Source of the DNA: Longimycelium tulufanense
GTDB lineage: Bacteria; Actinomycetota; Actinomycetes; Mycobacteriales; Pseudonocardiaceae
Length of the DNA stretch: 64,000 bases
Assembly: GCF_014645795.1 (NCBI RefSeq)
Contig: NZ_BMMK01000003.1
Coordinates: 146,379-210,378, forward strand
Direction: 5' to 3'
The notes under the pieces are model-generated. The model searched no databases. It was not told the origin of the DNA and saw only the letters and a list, made by a program, of their open reading frames with translations. Below are positions 1 to 11,057 of this stretch, one piece after another. Numbering within the stretch: the stretch's first letter is position 1; each line of letters starts with the position of its first letter. Both the position numbers and the translations under genes were made by a program.

Positions 1-15
1 CCCCCCCCCCCCCCC
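1..15. repeat. C15 homopolymer at window edge
   Basis: Fifteen consecutive C residues open the window, just beyond the 3' end of the tmRNA gene (a G run on the tmRNA strand). Runs this long are rare in ordered chromosomal DNA and are length-unstable or error-prone in sequencing. No gene is assigned to it. Confidence 0.6.
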
Positions 16-28
16 GCCCAGTCGCCCG

Positions 29-395
29 TGGAGGTGGCGGGAATCGAACCCGCGTCCTCCGTCGCCTTGCCAGGACTTCTCCGTGCGCAGTCCGCTGTGC
101 CTCTGCTCGGCCCCACCGGTCACGCGGACGAGCCGGTGTGACGGGCCCAGTCGCTGTGGGTGTCCCGCTCAGGCCCCGCGACCGGGCCTGACGGTGAGCC
201 TCCTCAATGATGCCAGCGACCGGGGCGGAGGCACCCCCGGGCCGACAACTTCGCTACCTAGCTCAGGCGGCCAGGGCGAAGTCAGCGCGACTCTTGTTGG
301 CGCTTATTGGTTTGCAGCGACGCTTGAGGTGGTCTCCTGCCTGCACCTGCACGCTTCCCCTGACTCAACGTCCGGAGTCGAAACCGTTCACCCCC
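29..395 (-). ncRNA. ssrA: transfer-messenger RNA (tmRNA)
   Basis: tmRNA rescues ribosomes stalled on broken mRNAs by acting first as tRNA-Ala and then as a short mRNA encoding a degradation tag. The 5' end (complement of 384-395) reads GGGGGTGAACGG followed by TTTCGACT, the standard tmRNA start. The 3' end (complement of 29-60) has a T-arm with GGTTCGATTCC. The terminal CACCTCC pairs with 5' GGGGGTG over seven positions including one G-U, followed by discriminator A; the CCA is not encoded. The tag reading frame lies at 263-301. The length of 367 nt is normal. It lies about 130 bp downstream of smpB on the same strand, so the RNA and its protein partner are linked. The identification is close to certain; the exact ends rest on the acceptor-stem pairing. 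Confidence 0.93.
263..301 (-). other. tmRNA proteolysis-tag reading frame
   Basis: Reading the minus strand from 301, the codons give A-N-K-S-R-A-D-F-A-L-A-A followed by TGA. The C-terminal ALAA is the signal for ClpXP-type proteases. The resume codon would be GCC, preceded by the expected A/T-rich TAAGC context. The tag resembles other actinobacterial tags of about 12-16 residues. The resume codon is inferred from context. Confidence 0.85.
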
Positions 396-528
396 TTGTT
401 CGTGGTAACCACCAGGATAACGTCCCGGCCCCACTCGATCATTCCCTATTCCGGGATGGCCCCGTGCACCGGCCCGGGACACACACCCACCAGCAACACC
501 CGCCACAGCCGCCGCAGCGCCCCCATGC

Positions 529-1005
529 CTACCAGCGGCCCTTCGCCGCCCGGCCCGCGGTCCTGGCGATGTAGCGCTCGGCGTCCCGCTTGGCCAGGTC
601 GCGCCGCTTGTCGTAGGCCTTCTTGCCCCGCGCCAGCGCCAACTCGACCTTGACCTTGCCGTTCTTGAAGTACATCGACAGCGGCACCAGCGACAGCCCG
701 CCCTCGCGCGTCTTACCGATCAGCCGCACGATCTCCTTGCGGTGCAGCAGGAGCTTGCGGGTCCGGCGCGGCGCGTGGTTGGTCCACGTGCCCTGCGTGT
801 ACTCGGGGATGTGGACGTTGCGCAGCCACACCTCGCCGTCGTCGACCGTGGCGAAGGCGTCCACCAGGGAGGCCCGCCCGGCGCGCAGGCTCTTCACCTC
901 GGTGCCGGTGAGCACGATGCCGGCCTCGTAGGTGTCCAGCACCGAGTAGTCGTGCCGCGCCTTGCGGTTGGACGCGATCAGCTTCTGGCCTGTCTCCCTG
1001 GGCAT
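529..1005 (-). CDS. smpB: SsrA-binding protein SmpB
   Basis: SmpB binds the tRNA-like part of tmRNA and delivers it to stalled ribosomes. The 158-residue length is typical. Family motifs seen are the N-terminal NRKARHDY, the central [10 protein letters not shown] and the basic C-terminal tail beginning KKAYDKRRD, which enters the empty mRNA channel as a helix. The start is an ATG at 1005. The tmRNA gene follows downstream on the same strand, and ftsX ends 38 bp upstream, so smpB may be read through from ftsEX. Confidence 0.97.
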   Translation of the reverse strand: MPRETGQKLIASNRKARHDYSVLDTYEAGIVLTGTEVKSLRAGRASLVDAFATVDDGEVWLRNVHIPEYTQGTWTNHAPRRTRKLLLHRKEIVRLIGKTREGGLSLVPLSMYFKNGKVKVELALARGKKAYDKRRDLAKRDAERYIARTAGRAAKGRW

Positions 1006-1043
1006 GACATCAACCTTACGGCGTGTGACCAGCGGTTTTCACA

Positions 1044-1946
1044 TCACAGCCGGACGTAGAGCCGTAGGGTGACGTACCCGGTGACGGCCGAGATGACCGT
1101 GGCCACCAGAACCAGGATCGGCGACACGTACGCCACGTCGGCCAGCCCCAGCTTGGGGAAGACCCCGGCGCGGATCGGCGCGGCGAACACGGTGTCGATG
1201 AACAGCGACTTGAACCCGAACAGCATCCCGACGGCGAGCACCGCGCCGACAAGGCCGGCCACCACCGCCTCGAGCAGGAACGGGAGCTGGGTGTACCACC
1301 GGGTGGCGCCCACGAGCCGCATGATGCCAACCTCGGTGCGCCTGGTGAACGCCGAGAGTTGGATGGTGTTCGAGATCAGCAACAGCGCGGCCAGCGCCTG
1401 CAGCAGGGCGATCGCGAACACGCCGTTGCGCAGCCCGTTGAGCAGGCTGAACAGCCGGTCCAGGAACGCCCCCTGGTCGGCGACCCGATCCACCCCCGGC
1501 TTGCCGGCGAGCTCCTTCTGGAAGGCGTCGAACCGCTCCGGGTTCTTCAGCTTCACCCACAGCGTGGCCGGCAGCGCCTCCGGCCGGGTGAGCTGGACCA
1601 GCTCCGGGTTGCCCTCGAACGAGCGCTTGAAGCGCTCGAAGCTCTTCTCCTGGTTCTCGTACACGACCGAGTCGACCTGGCCGTTGGTCTCCAGGCTGCT
1701 GCGCAGCGCGGCGCACGGGTCCTTGCCGCAGTCCCGGTCGTTGGCGCTGACGTCCTTGGTCAGGTAGACCGCCACCTCCACCTTGTCGTGGTAGCGGTCC
1801 TGCATCTTGTCGATCATCCGGACCACGAGCAGGCCGCCACCGAGCAGGAGGAGGGAGATCGAGGTCGTCAGGATCATCGCGATGGTCATCGTGACGTTCC
1901 GGCGCAGGCCGGTGATGACCTCGCTGAAGACGAAGCTGGCGCGCAT
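1044..1946 (-). CDS. ftsX: cell division ABC permease FtsX
   Basis: FtsX is the membrane partner of FtsE. The complex transmits ATP hydrolysis across the membrane to activate peptidoglycan hydrolases at the septum. The 300-residue protein has a first membrane helix around residues 20-43, then a large extracytoplasmic loop with two cysteines (CGKDPC). Three C-terminal helices follow in the FtsX fold, with RRTEVGIMRLVGAT as the conserved cytoplasmic motif. The ATG start lies 36 bp after the ftsE stop, so the two are cotranscribed. Length and topology match mycobacterial FtsX. Confidence 0.96.
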   Translation of the reverse strand: MRASFVFSEVITGLRRNVTMTIAMILTTSISLLLLGGGLLVVRMIDKMQDRYHDKVEVAVYLTKDVSANDRDCGKDPCAALRSSLETNGQVDSVVYENQEKSFERFKRSFEGNPELVQLTRPEALPATLWVKLKNPERFDAFQKELAGKPGVDRVADQGAFLDRLFSLLNGLRNGVFAIALLQALAALLLISNTIQLSAFTRRTEVGIMRLVGATRWYTQLPFLLEAVVAGLVGAVLAVGMLFGFKSLFIDTVFAAPIRAGVFPKLGLADVAYVSPILVLVATVISAVTGYVTLRLYVRL

Positions 1947-1982
1947 CGGGGTCGTTCCTCGTGATCGGGGCGGGTGGGGTTA

Positions 1983-2672
1983 TCAGCGGCCGACGCCGTA
2001 GACGCCGCGGCGGTCGTCGCGGACCACCCGGCCGAGCTGCAGCTCCACCACCCGGCGCCGCATGGAGTCGACGATCGAGTGGTCGTGGGTGGCCATCAGG
2101 ACGGTGGTCCCGGTGCGGTTGATCCGTTCCAGCAGCAACATGATGTCCTGGCTGGTGTCCGGGTCGAGGTTGCCGGTGGGCTCGTCGGCCAGCAGCACCA
2201 GTGGCCGGTTGACGAAGGCGCGGGCGATGGCGACCCGCTGCTGCTCGCCGCCGGACAGCTCGGTCGGCATCCGGTCGGCCTTGCCCTCCAGGCCGACCAG
2301 CTCCAGCACCTCGGGCACGACCTTCTTGATCGTGTGCCGGGGCTTGCCGATGACCTCCAGCGCGAAGGCGACGTTCTCGGCCACCGTCTTGTTCTGCAGG
2401 AGCCGGAAGTCCTGGAACACGCACCCGATGCGCTGGCGGAGCTTGGGCACCCGGCGGCGGGGCAGCTTGGCCACGTCCCAGTCGGCGACCTCCACCAGGC
2501 CCTTGCTGGGGACGTCCTCGCGCAGCAGCAGGCGCAGGAACGTGGACTTGCCGGACCCGGACGGACCGATCAAGAACACGAACTCGCCCTTGTCGACCTG
2601 GACCGAGACATCCTGCAGCGCGGGCCTGGTCGAGGTCTTGTAGACCTTGGTGACGTGTTCGAGCCGGATCAC
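1983..2672 (-). CDS. ftsE: cell division ATP-binding protein FtsE
   Basis: ATPase of the FtsEX complex at the division site. The 229-residue ABC ATPase shows Walker [10 protein letters not shown] near residue 36, signature [14 protein letters not shown] and Walker [15 protein letters not shown] with the H-loop ATHDH, so all catalytic motifs are intact. It starts at GTG (2672) and precedes ftsX on the same strand. The 160 bp between it and prfB probably hold the ftsEX promoter; nothing else was recognised there. Confidence 0.96.
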   Translation of the reverse strand: MIRLEHVTKVYKTSTRPALQDVSVQVDKGEFVFLIGPSGSGKSTFLRLLLREDVPSKGLVEVADWDVAKLPRRRVPKLRQRIGCVFQDFRLLQNKTVAENVAFALEVIGKPRHTIKKVVPEVLELVGLEGKADRMPTELSGGEQQRVAIARAFVNRPLVLLADEPTGNLDPDTSQDIMLLLERINRTGTTVLMATHDHSIVDSMRRRVVELQLGRVVRDDRRGVYGVGR

Positions 2673-2832
2673 GAGGGGCGAGTCTAGCCTGCGGCCGTTC
2701 GGTTGACCCGGCTAGCCCACGCGAGTCAAGAGGACATGAGGTGATTGATCACGCCGTGACCACTTCGTGGCATACGGTGCGCCACCGGCTGTTCACCTAT
2801 CGCGACCGTCGCGGCTACCCGGTCGGGTCGTC

Positions 2833-3945
<1,113 letters not shown>

Positions 3946-4009
3946 ATCCGCCAAGGGTACGTGAGCCGGCCGGCGCCGACAGGCCCGGGACCGCCCTGCC
4001 CGCGCCGGC

Positions 4010-4525
4010 TCACCGGCCGATCGCGTCCAGCAGCTTCAGCACGGCCCGCACGTGTGCCACGGTGAAGTCGGCGGCCGCCTTGGCGTAGGGGTCGTCGACC
4101 GACTTGGCCGCCTGCTTGGCCTCGTCGAGCTCGGCCGTGTAGGTGGCGCGGGCGGACTCCACCAGGGCGGAGCGCTGCTTGGGGGTCAGCATCCCGGCGT
4201 GCACCAGGCGCAGGATGAGCGGGCTGCGCAGCTGGTCCTGCCCGGGCTCGCTGGCCAGCCAGGACTTGAATGCCTTCTTGCCGGCCGCGGTCAGCACGTA
4301 CTGCTGGCTGGAGCGGGGGCCCTGCTTGCCCAGCCGGAGCAGCCCCGCGTCGGCCAGCGCCGGCAGCTCGCGGTACACCTGGCTGCGCGTGACACTGAAG
4401 AAGCCGCCGAAGCGCTCGGTGGCCGCGGCCACCAGCTGGCCACCCGTCATCGGACCGTCGTGCAGCAGGCCCAGCAGGGCCGCGGCAGTGGCGTTGAGCG
4501 CGTTTTGATCGGTCACCTTTCCCAC
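4010..4525 (-). CDS. PadR family transcriptional regulator
   Basis: A predicted DNA-binding repressor of about 171 residues. The N-terminal winged helix contains [15 protein letters not shown], the recognition-helix region [20 protein letters not shown] and the wing segment [14 protein letters not shown], which are typical of PadR. The C-terminal helices starting near residue 95 match the PadR/Vir dimerisation region. GTG at 4525 or 4516 are both possible starts. The open frame extends further upstream to 4738, but that segment is low-complexity and Arg-rich and does not look coding. The target is unknown; the divergent ABC importer at 4895 is one candidate. Confidence 0.85.
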   Translation of the reverse strand: MGKVTDQNALNATAAALLGLLHDGPMTGGQLVAAATERFGGFFSVTRSQVYRELPALADAGLLRLGKQGPRSSQQYVLTAAGKKAFKSWLASEPGQDQLRSPLILRLVHAGMLTPKQRSALVESARATYTAELDEAKQAAKSVDDPYAKAAADFTVAHVRAVLKLLDAIGR

Positions 4526-4894
4526 GGTGCCACGCCTTTCCCCCGCTGTCCACAGTGGTCGGCCGTTCCGTCCACAGTGGCTTGACGAGGTTGCGCCAAC
4601 CGGCGGACAGTGGGCCGTCGTTCGCGCCGCCGCCATCCGGCGGCAAGGGCGCCGACGTGTCCGGACACACCACCCGAAAGACGGGCGCCGCCCGCCCGTG
4701 GCGGGAACAATGGGCGCCGATGGGTTCGTGAACGTCACGCCGTGCGTCGCCGGCGTCCCGCCGTTCGGCCCTAGCGGTCGACCTGCCGTGTCGCCTTAGC
4801 TTCAGGGCGTGATGACGGTGCTGGCGGGTTCGCGCCCGGGGGCACGTGGCGGGCCCGACCCCCGACCGGACCCGTCAGCGGAGGTTTGGACCCT

Positions 4895-5890
4895 GTGGGC
4901 GGTTTCCTGATCCGGCGGCTGGCCAACTACGTGCTGCTGTGCCTGGTCGCCACCTTCCTCGCCTACGCGCTGGCCTCGCTGACCTTCGACCCGCTGGCCC
5001 GGCTGGCCGAGCGTAACCCGCCGCCCCCGGCCGCGGTGGTGGAGTCGATGCGCCAGGAGCTGCGGCTGGACGAGCCGGTCCCGCAGCGGTTCGCCAGCTG
5101 GTTCGGCGGGGTGGTGCGGGGTGACTTCGGCCGGACGGTGACCGGCCAGACGATCTCCGACGAGCTGGGCCGTCGGATCGGGGTGAGCCTGCGACTGTTC
5201 CTGTTGGGCACCGTGGTCGGCGTCGCCGCGGGAGTGCTGGTCGGAATGGTGGGGGCGGTGCGGCAGCACCGGCCGGCCGACTACCTGGGCACGTTGTTCG
5301 CGTTCGTACTGTTGTCCATGCCGACGTTCCTGGTCGGAACGTTGTTGAAGTTCGGTGGGCTGCAGCTCAACCTCGCGGCCGGCACGACGCTGGTGTACTT
5401 CACCGGTGAGTACGACCCCGGGCTGCGCGGGGGCTGGGGCAGCGCGCTGGTGGACCGGCTGCAACATCTCGTTCTGCCCACATTGACCATCGCACTGCAC
5501 CAGATCGCCTATTACAGCCGGTACCAGCGCAGTGCGATGCTCGACGTGCTGGGCAGCGAGTTCCTCCGCACCGCGCGGGCCAAGGGGCTCACCCGGCGGC
5601 AGGCGCTGTTGCGGCACGGGCTGCGGACCGCGCTGGTCCCGATGGCCACCCTGTTCGCCTTCGGGTTCGGTCTGCTGGTGACGGGCAGCGTGTTCACCGA
5701 ACGCATCTTCGGCTGGTACGGGATGGGCGACTGGTTGGTGTACGGGATCGAGCAGCAGGACACCAACATCGTGGCCACGGTCACGTTGTTCGTGGCCGTG
5801 ATGGTGTTGGTGTCCGGGTGGCTGGCGGACGTCCTCTACGCCGTGCTCGACCCGCGGGTGCGGATCGGGAGCCTGGGGGGTCACCGGTGA
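4895..5890 (+). CDS. peptide/nickel ABC transporter permease, DppB type
   Basis: Integral membrane permease of an oligopeptide or nickel-type importer. The N-terminus GGFLIRRLANYVLL leads into the first helix, and five more hydrophobic segments follow. The EAA loop that docks the ATPase is visible as SEFLRTARAKGLTRRQALLRHG around residues 210-232. GTG at 4895 has GGAGG ten bases upstream; an in-frame TTG at 4886 is too close to that site. The stop overlaps the next permease start by four bases (GTGA), so the two are translationally coupled. The substrate cannot be read from the sequence. Confidence 0.92.
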   Translation: MGGFLIRRLANYVLLCLVATFLAYALASLTFDPLARLAERNPPPPAAVVESMRQELRLDEPVPQRFASWFGGVVRGDFGRTVTGQTISDELGRRIGVSLRLFLLGTVVGVAAGVLVGMVGAVRQHRPADYLGTLFAFVLLSMPTFLVGTLLKFGGLQLNLAAGTTLVYFTGEYDPGLRGGWGSALVDRLQHLVLPTLTIALHQIAYYSRYQRSAMLDVLGSEFLRTARAKGLTRRQALLRHGLRTALVPMATLFAFGFGLLVTGSVFTERIFGWYGMGDWLVYGIEQQDTNIVATVTLFVAVMVLVSGWLADVLYAVLDPRVRIGSLGGHR

Positions 5891-6885
5891 CGCTGGGGGT
5901 ACGGGAGGCCAAGCGCGCGGGCACGACGGGTGCCGGTGGTGGCGGGCCGGTGGACGCCGCGCCGGACGGGCTGCGGGCGAGCACCCGGGGCCGGCTGGTG
6001 TTACGCCGGTTCTTACGGAGCCGGTCCGCCGTGTTCGGTCTGGTCACGATCGCCGCGTTGTACGTGCTGGCCTTCGTGGGCCCGCTGCTCGCGCCCTGGG
6101 ACCACACCCAGCAGGACTACTCGGCGTTCCTGCGGCCCCCGAGCACCAGCCACTGGTTCGGTACCACGCAGATCGGGGAGGATGTCTTCGCGCAGACGAT
6201 GCGCGGACTGCAGAAGTCGCTCACGATCGGACTGCTGGTCGGTCTGTTGTCGACGCTCGTGGCGGCGGTGGTCGGGGCGGTCGCCGGCTACTTCGGCGGC
6301 TGGGTGGACCGGGTTCTCATGTGGCTGGTGGACCTGTTGCTGGTACTGCCGTCATTCCTGGTGGTCGCGATCGCCAGTCCCGCCTTCCGGGGCCACTCCT
6401 GGGTGTTGTTCGCCCTGTTGCTGGCGGCGTTCGGGTGGATGCTGACCGCCCGGATCGTGCGGGGCATGACGTTGACGCTGCGGGAACGGGAGTTCGTCAG
6501 GGCGGCACGGTTCATGGGCCAGCCCTCCTGGCACATCATCGCCAGGCACATCCTGCCCAACATGGCCTCGCTGCTGATCATCGACGCAACGCTCAACGTC
6601 GGCACCGCGGTCCTGGCCGAGACCGGGTTGAGTTACTTCGGGTTCGGGGTGCAGCCGCCGGACGTCTCGTTGGGAACGCTGATCGCCAGCGGCAGCCGGT
6701 CGGCACTGACCTTCCCGTGGCTGTTCCTGTTCGCGGGTGGGTTCCTGACGTTGGCGGTGTTGTGCGTGAACCTCGTCGGGGACGGCCTGCGGGCGGCCAT
6801 CGACCCGAGTGCGGCCCGTGGCACCGCACGGGTTCGTGGTGCTCGCCGTGCCAGGCGGTTTCTCCGTCGGGCGGGGGCTGCCTGA
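5887..6885 (+). CDS. peptide/nickel ABC transporter permease, DppC type
   Basis: Second permease subunit, 332 residues. A hydrophilic N-terminal stretch of about 45 residues precedes the first helix (VFGLVTIAALYVLAF). The EAA motif region reads REREFVRAARFMGQPSWHIIARHILPN near residue 200, diagnostic for the DppC/OppC family. The C-terminus ends in a basic Arg-rich tail. It starts at the GTG overlapping the DppB-type stop and is followed after 61 bp by the fused ATPase. Confidence 0.92.
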   Translation: MTLGVREAKRAGTTGAGGGGPVDAAPDGLRASTRGRLVLRRFLRSRSAVFGLVTIAALYVLAFVGPLLAPWDHTQQDYSAFLRPPSTSHWFGTTQIGEDVFAQTMRGLQKSLTIGLLVGLLSTLVAAVVGAVAGYFGGWVDRVLMWLVDLLLVLPSFLVVAIASPAFRGHSWVLFALLLAAFGWMLTARIVRGMTLTLREREFVRAARFMGQPSWHIIARHILPNMASLLIIDATLNVGTAVLAETGLSYFGFGVQPPDVSLGTLIASGSRSALTFPWLFLFAGGFLTLAVLCVNLVGDGLRAAIDPSAARGTARVRGARRARRFLRRAGAA

Positions 6886-6946
6886 TGCGGTTCCACGGTT
6901 GTGTTAGCCCAGTCTCGCGGGCGCTCGGCCCGGTGGTGCTGGCGGC

Positions 6947-9058
6947 ATGACGTCTGCGCACTCTCCCCTCGACCCGCCGAAGGCCGCCCCGGGCGAGCCC
7001 GTGCTGGAGGTGTCCGATCTGGAGGTCTCCTTCCCCAGCGAGGCCGGCCGCGTGCGGGCGGTGCGGGGGCTGGGATACCGGGTGGACCCCGGCGAGGTGC
7101 TGGGGATCGTCGGCGAGTCGGGCTCGGGGAAGTCGGTGTCCTCGCTGGCGGTGATGGGCCTGTTGGGCGCGGGCGCACGGGTGTCCGGATCGATCCGGTT
7201 CCGGGGCCGCGAGCTGCTGGGCCTGTCCGACGGGGAGCTATCCCGCATCCGTGGCCGGCGCATCGCGATGGTCTTCCAGGACCCGCTTTCCGCGCTCACC
7301 CCGGTCTACTCGGTGGGTGACCAGGTCGCCGAGGCGGTGCGCACGCATGCCGGCGTGTCCCGGAGGGAAGCGGCGCGGCGTGCGGTGGAGCTGCTCGATC
7401 TGGTGGGCATCCCCAACGCGGCCGAGCGGGCGGGCGCGTTCCCGCACGAGTTCTCCGGCGGGATGCGGCAGCGGGTGGTGATCGCGATGGCGATCGCCCA
7501 CGACCCGGACCTGATCATTGCCGACGAGCCGACCACCGCGCTGGACGTCACCGTGCAGGCCCAGGTCCTGGACGTGCTGCGCACGGCCCGCGAGGTCACC
7601 GGTGCCGGCATCGTGCTGATCACGCACGACCTCGGGGTGGTGGCGGGTGTCGCCGACCGGGTCCTGGTGATGTATGCCGGCCGTGCGGTCGAGACGGGCA
7701 CGGTGGACCAGATCTTCGCGCGCCCGCGGATGCCTTACACCCTCGGCCTGCTGGGTGCGCTCCCCCGGGTGGACGAGGCCGAGAAGCGGCCGCTGGTGCC
7801 GATCGACGGGCAGCCGCCGTCCCTGGTGCAGCTGCCACCGGGGTGTTCGTTCGCCCCGCGCTGCCCGGTGTCCGTTCCTCAGTGCACCCTCGGCGAGCCC
7901 GCGCTGGCTCCCGTCGACGGTGGCACCGGGCATCGGGCGGCGTGTATCCGCAGTGACGAGATCGCCCGCAGCGAGGCGGTGCCGGCCGAGATCTACCACG
8001 TCGAGCCGGTGCGACCGGCGCGTGAGCCGGGACCGGTGCAACGGGCGTCGCGGGTGGTTCTTCAGGTGCGGGACCTGGTCAAGCACTACCCCGTCAGCAA
8101 GGGCTTGCTGCGGCGCCGGGCAGGGCTGATCCGCGCGGTGGACGGGGTCACCTTCGACATCCGGCAGGGTGAGGCGTTCGGGCTGGTCGGTGAGTCTGGT
8201 TGTGGCAAGACCAGCACCCTGATGGAGATCCTCGGCCTGCGGGCGCCCGCGGCCGGGACCGTGCGGATTCTCGGCCGGGACGTGGTGGAGCTGGACCGGC
8301 GGGCCCGCAGGGCGGTTCGTCGGGACCTGCAGGTGGTGTTCCAGGATCCGATGGCCTCGCTGGATCCGCGGATGCCGGTTGGGGCCGCTGTGGCCGAACC
8401 CATGGAGGTGCACGGCTACCCGCGCGAGCGGATCCGGCGGCGGGTGCCGGAGTTGCTACGGCTGGTCGGGCTGGGTTTCGAACATGCCGACCGCTACCCG
8501 GTGGAGCTTTCCGGAGGGCAACGGCAACGGGTCTGTATCGCACGGGCGCTGGCTCTGGAGCCGAAGCTGGTGGTGCTCGACGAGCCGGTGTCCGCGTTGG
8601 ACGTCTCGATCCAGGCCGGGGTCATCAACCTGTTGGACGAGCTCAAGGACCGGCTCGGGCTGTCCTACCTGTTCGTCGCGCACGACCTGTCGGTGGTGCG
8701 GCACGTCGCGGACCGGGTGGCGGTGATGTACCTGGGGCGGATCGTGGAGGTCGGCGAGGCGGAGACGGTGTTCGGCGCTGCCCTGCACCCCTACACCCAG
8801 GCGTTGTTGTCGGCTGTGCCCGTGCCGGATCCGGTGACCGAGCGCGCGCGGGAGCGGATCGTCCTCACCGGTGACCTGCCGAGCCCGGCCGATCCCCCTT
8901 CGGGATGCCGGTTCCGTACCCGCTGCTTCCTGCATGCCGCGTTGTCGGCGGAGGACAGGGCGGTGTGCGCCACGGTGGATCCGCCGCGCAAGCCGCGCGG
9001 CGACGGCGCGGACCACGAGGTGGCCTGCCACTTCGCGCGGCCGCGGAAGGTGTTGTGA
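6947..9058 (+). CDS. fused double-domain peptide ABC transporter ATPase (DppD-DppF type)
   Basis: A single 703-residue protein carrying both ATPases of the importer. Domain 1 has Walker A GESGSGKS (56-63), signature FSGGMRQR (169-176) and Walker B LIIADEP (189-195). Domain 2, starting near residue 368, has Walker [10 protein letters not shown], signature [14 protein letters not shown] and Walker B LVVLDEP. Each half ends in the oligopeptide/dipeptide C-terminal module with its three-cysteine pattern (GCSFAPRCP...C and GCRFRTRCF...C), which in some relatives holds an iron-sulfur cluster. Both sites look active. Fused forms are known in actinobacteria. ATG start. Confidence 0.95.
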   Translation: MTSAHSPLDPPKAAPGEPVLEVSDLEVSFPSEAGRVRAVRGLGYRVDPGEVLGIVGESGSGKSVSSLAVMGLLGAGARVSGSIRFRGRELLGLSDGELSRIRGRRIAMVFQDPLSALTPVYSVGDQVAEAVRTHAGVSRREAARRAVELLDLVGIPNAAERAGAFPHEFSGGMRQRVVIAMAIAHDPDLIIADEPTTALDVTVQAQVLDVLRTAREVTGAGIVLITHDLGVVAGVADRVLVMYAGRAVETGTVDQIFARPRMPYTLGLLGALPRVDEAEKRPLVPIDGQPPSLVQLPPGCSFAPRCPVSVPQCTLGEPALAPVDGGTGHRAACIRSDEIARSEAVPAEIYHVEPVRPAREPGPVQRASRVVLQVRDLVKHYPVSKGLLRRRAGLIRAVDGVTFDIRQGEAFGLVGESGCGKTSTLMEILGLRAPAAGTVRILGRDVVELDRRARRAVRRDLQVVFQDPMASLDPRMPVGAAVAEPMEVHGYPRERIRRRVPELLRLVGLGFEHADRYPVELSGGQRQRVCIARALALEPKLVVLDEPVSALDVSIQAGVINLLDELKDRLGLSYLFVAHDLSVVRHVADRVAVMYLGRIVEVGEAETVFGAALHPYTQALLSAVPVPDPVTERARERIVLTGDLPSPADPPSGCRFRTRCFLHAALSAEDRAVCATVDPPRKPRGDGADHEVACHFARPRKVL

Positions 9059-9162
9059 ACGTGCCGTGCGTCCGACCGGGGCGGCTCGGTGGGACGCACC
9101 GGCGACGTCCGCGGGCAGCAGGGCGCGCGGGCGAGGGGTCAAGAGAGGGAGGTTCCACGGAC

Positions 9163-10857
9163 GTGACTCGTGCGAGAGGGAGGCTCGCCAGGATCACCAC
9201 GGTGGTCGCACCGCTCACCGTCGCGGCTCTTGTGTCGACCGCCTGCGGTGGTGGCGACGACGATGTGCTCAAGGGCGCGGAGCACCAGGCCGTGGGGGTC
9301 AATGACATCAACCCGCAGGACCCGTCCACATTGCGTGATGGTGGCGACCTGAGATGGCCGTTGGACCAGTTACCCACCAACTTCAACCGGAACCACGTGA
9401 GTGGCACCACCGGCTACGCCAAGCGCGTCATGGACGGGCTGATGCCGCACGCGTTCCGCGCGAACGCCGACAACACCCTGGAGGTCGACAAGGACTACTT
9501 CGACTCCATCGAGTTGACCTCGCTCGATCCGCAGGTCGTCACCTACCGGATCAGTTCGAAGGCCACCTGGGACGACGGCACGCCGATCACGTGGGAGGAC
9601 CTGAAAGCGCAGGTTGAGGCGCTCAACGGGGCGAACAGGGACTACCAGGCGGGCAGCACGGGCGGCTACCGGGACGTGGCGTCGGTCGAGCGGGGCACGG
9701 ACGACCGCGAGGCGCGCGTGACGTTCCGCAAGCACTACGGCGAGTGGCGGGCATTGTTCACCGACCTCTACCCGAAGTCCACGAACTCGGATCCGCAGGT
9801 GTTCAACAAGGGGTGGGTCGACCGCCCGCTGGTGACGGCGGGCCCGTTCAGGATGGAGTCGGTGGACCGCACCGCCAAGACGATCACTCTGGTGCGCAAC
9901 GAGCGGTGGTGGGGTGCGAAGCCGCGGCTGGACCGCATCATCTTCCGTGCCCTGGAGCGCGGCTCCTGGCCGGAGGCGTTGCAGAACAACGAGATCGACT
10001 TCTACGAGATCGGCTCCAACGTGGACCTGTACCAACGGGCCAAGGAGATGCCGGAGGTGCAGGTCCGGCAGGCGTTGGAACCGAAGTACAACACGGTCCT
10101 GTTCAATGGCGCGCCCTCGTCGGTGTTGGCCGACCAGCGCACCCGGCTGGCGGTGCAGAAGGCCATCAACCGGGAGGCGATGACCAACGCGCTGGTGGGG
10201 CAGATCCTGCCGGGCGCCAAGCCGTTGGGGAACCACATGTACGTCCAGGGGCAGAAGGAGTATCGGGACCATTCCGGGCTGGTGCCGTTCGATCCGGGCC
10301 AGGCCAAGACGGAACTGGACGAGCTGGGGTGGCGGCAGGACGGTGACGTGCGCACCAAGGACGGTAAGGAGCTCGTGGTCCGCTTCGTCATCCCGGCCAC
10401 CAATCCCACCTCCCAGCAGATGGCCAAGATGACACAGGAGCAGTTGCGCCAGGTCGGGGTGAAGCTGGAGATTCAGCCGGTGCCGAGCCAGGAGTTCATC
10501 AAGAACTACCTCGAGCCCGGGAACTTCGACCTCATCGGGATCGGTTGGGAGGCCACCGCGTTCCCCGTCGACAGCAACCATCCGATCTTCTACCTGTCGC
10601 CCGACCAGCGGCAGCAGAACTACGGGCAGGTCGGCAACGACACCATCAACGCGATGTTCGACGAGGCCAGCGCCGAGCTCGACGACGCCCGGCGGGCGGA
10701 GCTGGTGAACCGGATCGACGAGGAGGTCTGGAAGTCCGGGCACAGCCTGCCGGCGTATCAGGCACCCGGCGGTGTTGCTGCCCGCAGGTCATTGGCGAAC
10801 TTCGGTGCGCGGGGCGTCGCGGACCTCGACTATGCGCGGATCGGCTTCACCGGCTGA
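9163..10857 (+). CDS. ABC transporter substrate-binding lipoprotein, family 5 (first copy)
   Basis: Extracytoplasmic binding protein of the importer, 564 residues. GTG at 9163 is preceded by GGGAGG about ten bases upstream. The signal peptide ends in the lipobox VSTAC, so the mature protein should be lipid-anchored. The family 5 fold is recognisable from TYRISSKATWDDGTPITWED and the later QKAINREAM segment. The open frame runs further upstream, but that part overlaps the ATPase gene and its Arg-rich translation is not credible. LpqW-like lipoproteins share this fold without a transport role, so a non-transport function is possible though less likely here. Confidence 0.92.
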   Translation: MTRARGRLARITTVVAPLTVAALVSTACGGGDDDVLKGAEHQAVGVNDINPQDPSTLRDGGDLRWPLDQLPTNFNRNHVSGTTGYAKRVMDGLMPHAFRANADNTLEVDKDYFDSIELTSLDPQVVTYRISSKATWDDGTPITWEDLKAQVEALNGANRDYQAGSTGGYRDVASVERGTDDREARVTFRKHYGEWRALFTDLYPKSTNSDPQVFNKGWVDRPLVTAGPFRMESVDRTAKTITLVRNERWWGAKPRLDRIIFRALERGSWPEALQNNEIDFYEIGSNVDLYQRAKEMPEVQVRQALEPKYNTVLFNGAPSSVLADQRTRLAVQKAINREAMTNALVGQILPGAKPLGNHMYVQGQKEYRDHSGLVPFDPGQAKTELDELGWRQDGDVRTKDGKELVVRFVIPATNPTSQQMAKMTQEQLRQVGVKLEIQPVPSQEFIKNYLEPGNFDLIGIGWEATAFPVDSNHPIFYLSPDQRQQNYGQVGNDTINAMFDEASAELDDARRAELVNRIDEEVWKSGHSLPAYQAPGGVAARRSLANFGARGVADLDYARIGFTG

Positions 10858-10876
10858 GGCTCAGCGGTCGCGTGGA

Positions 10877-10912
10877 ACGGGGCCCGGGAGGCGCGTCCTC
10901 TCCGGGCCCCGT
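10877..10912 (+). terminator. hairpin terminator between the two binding-protein genes
   Basis: ACGGGGCCCGG (10877-10887) pairs perfectly with CCGGGCCCCGT (10902-10912) across a 14-nt loop, 20 bp after the first binding-protein stop. There is no T-run, which is common for terminators in high-GC organisms. It would separate expression of the second binding protein from the operon. Confidence 0.6.
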
Positions 10913-11057
10913 GTCCGTTCGCGCACATTGCGTCATGATGACGTACCCGCTTCATCTTCTCTGCGGTGGAAGCCGGACGAGACTCCTTCATCCGCTCGCC
11001 TAGGGTGAGTGGCAACACGGGAGCCGAGAGGGTGGAGGACGAGCGGAGGAACCAGGT

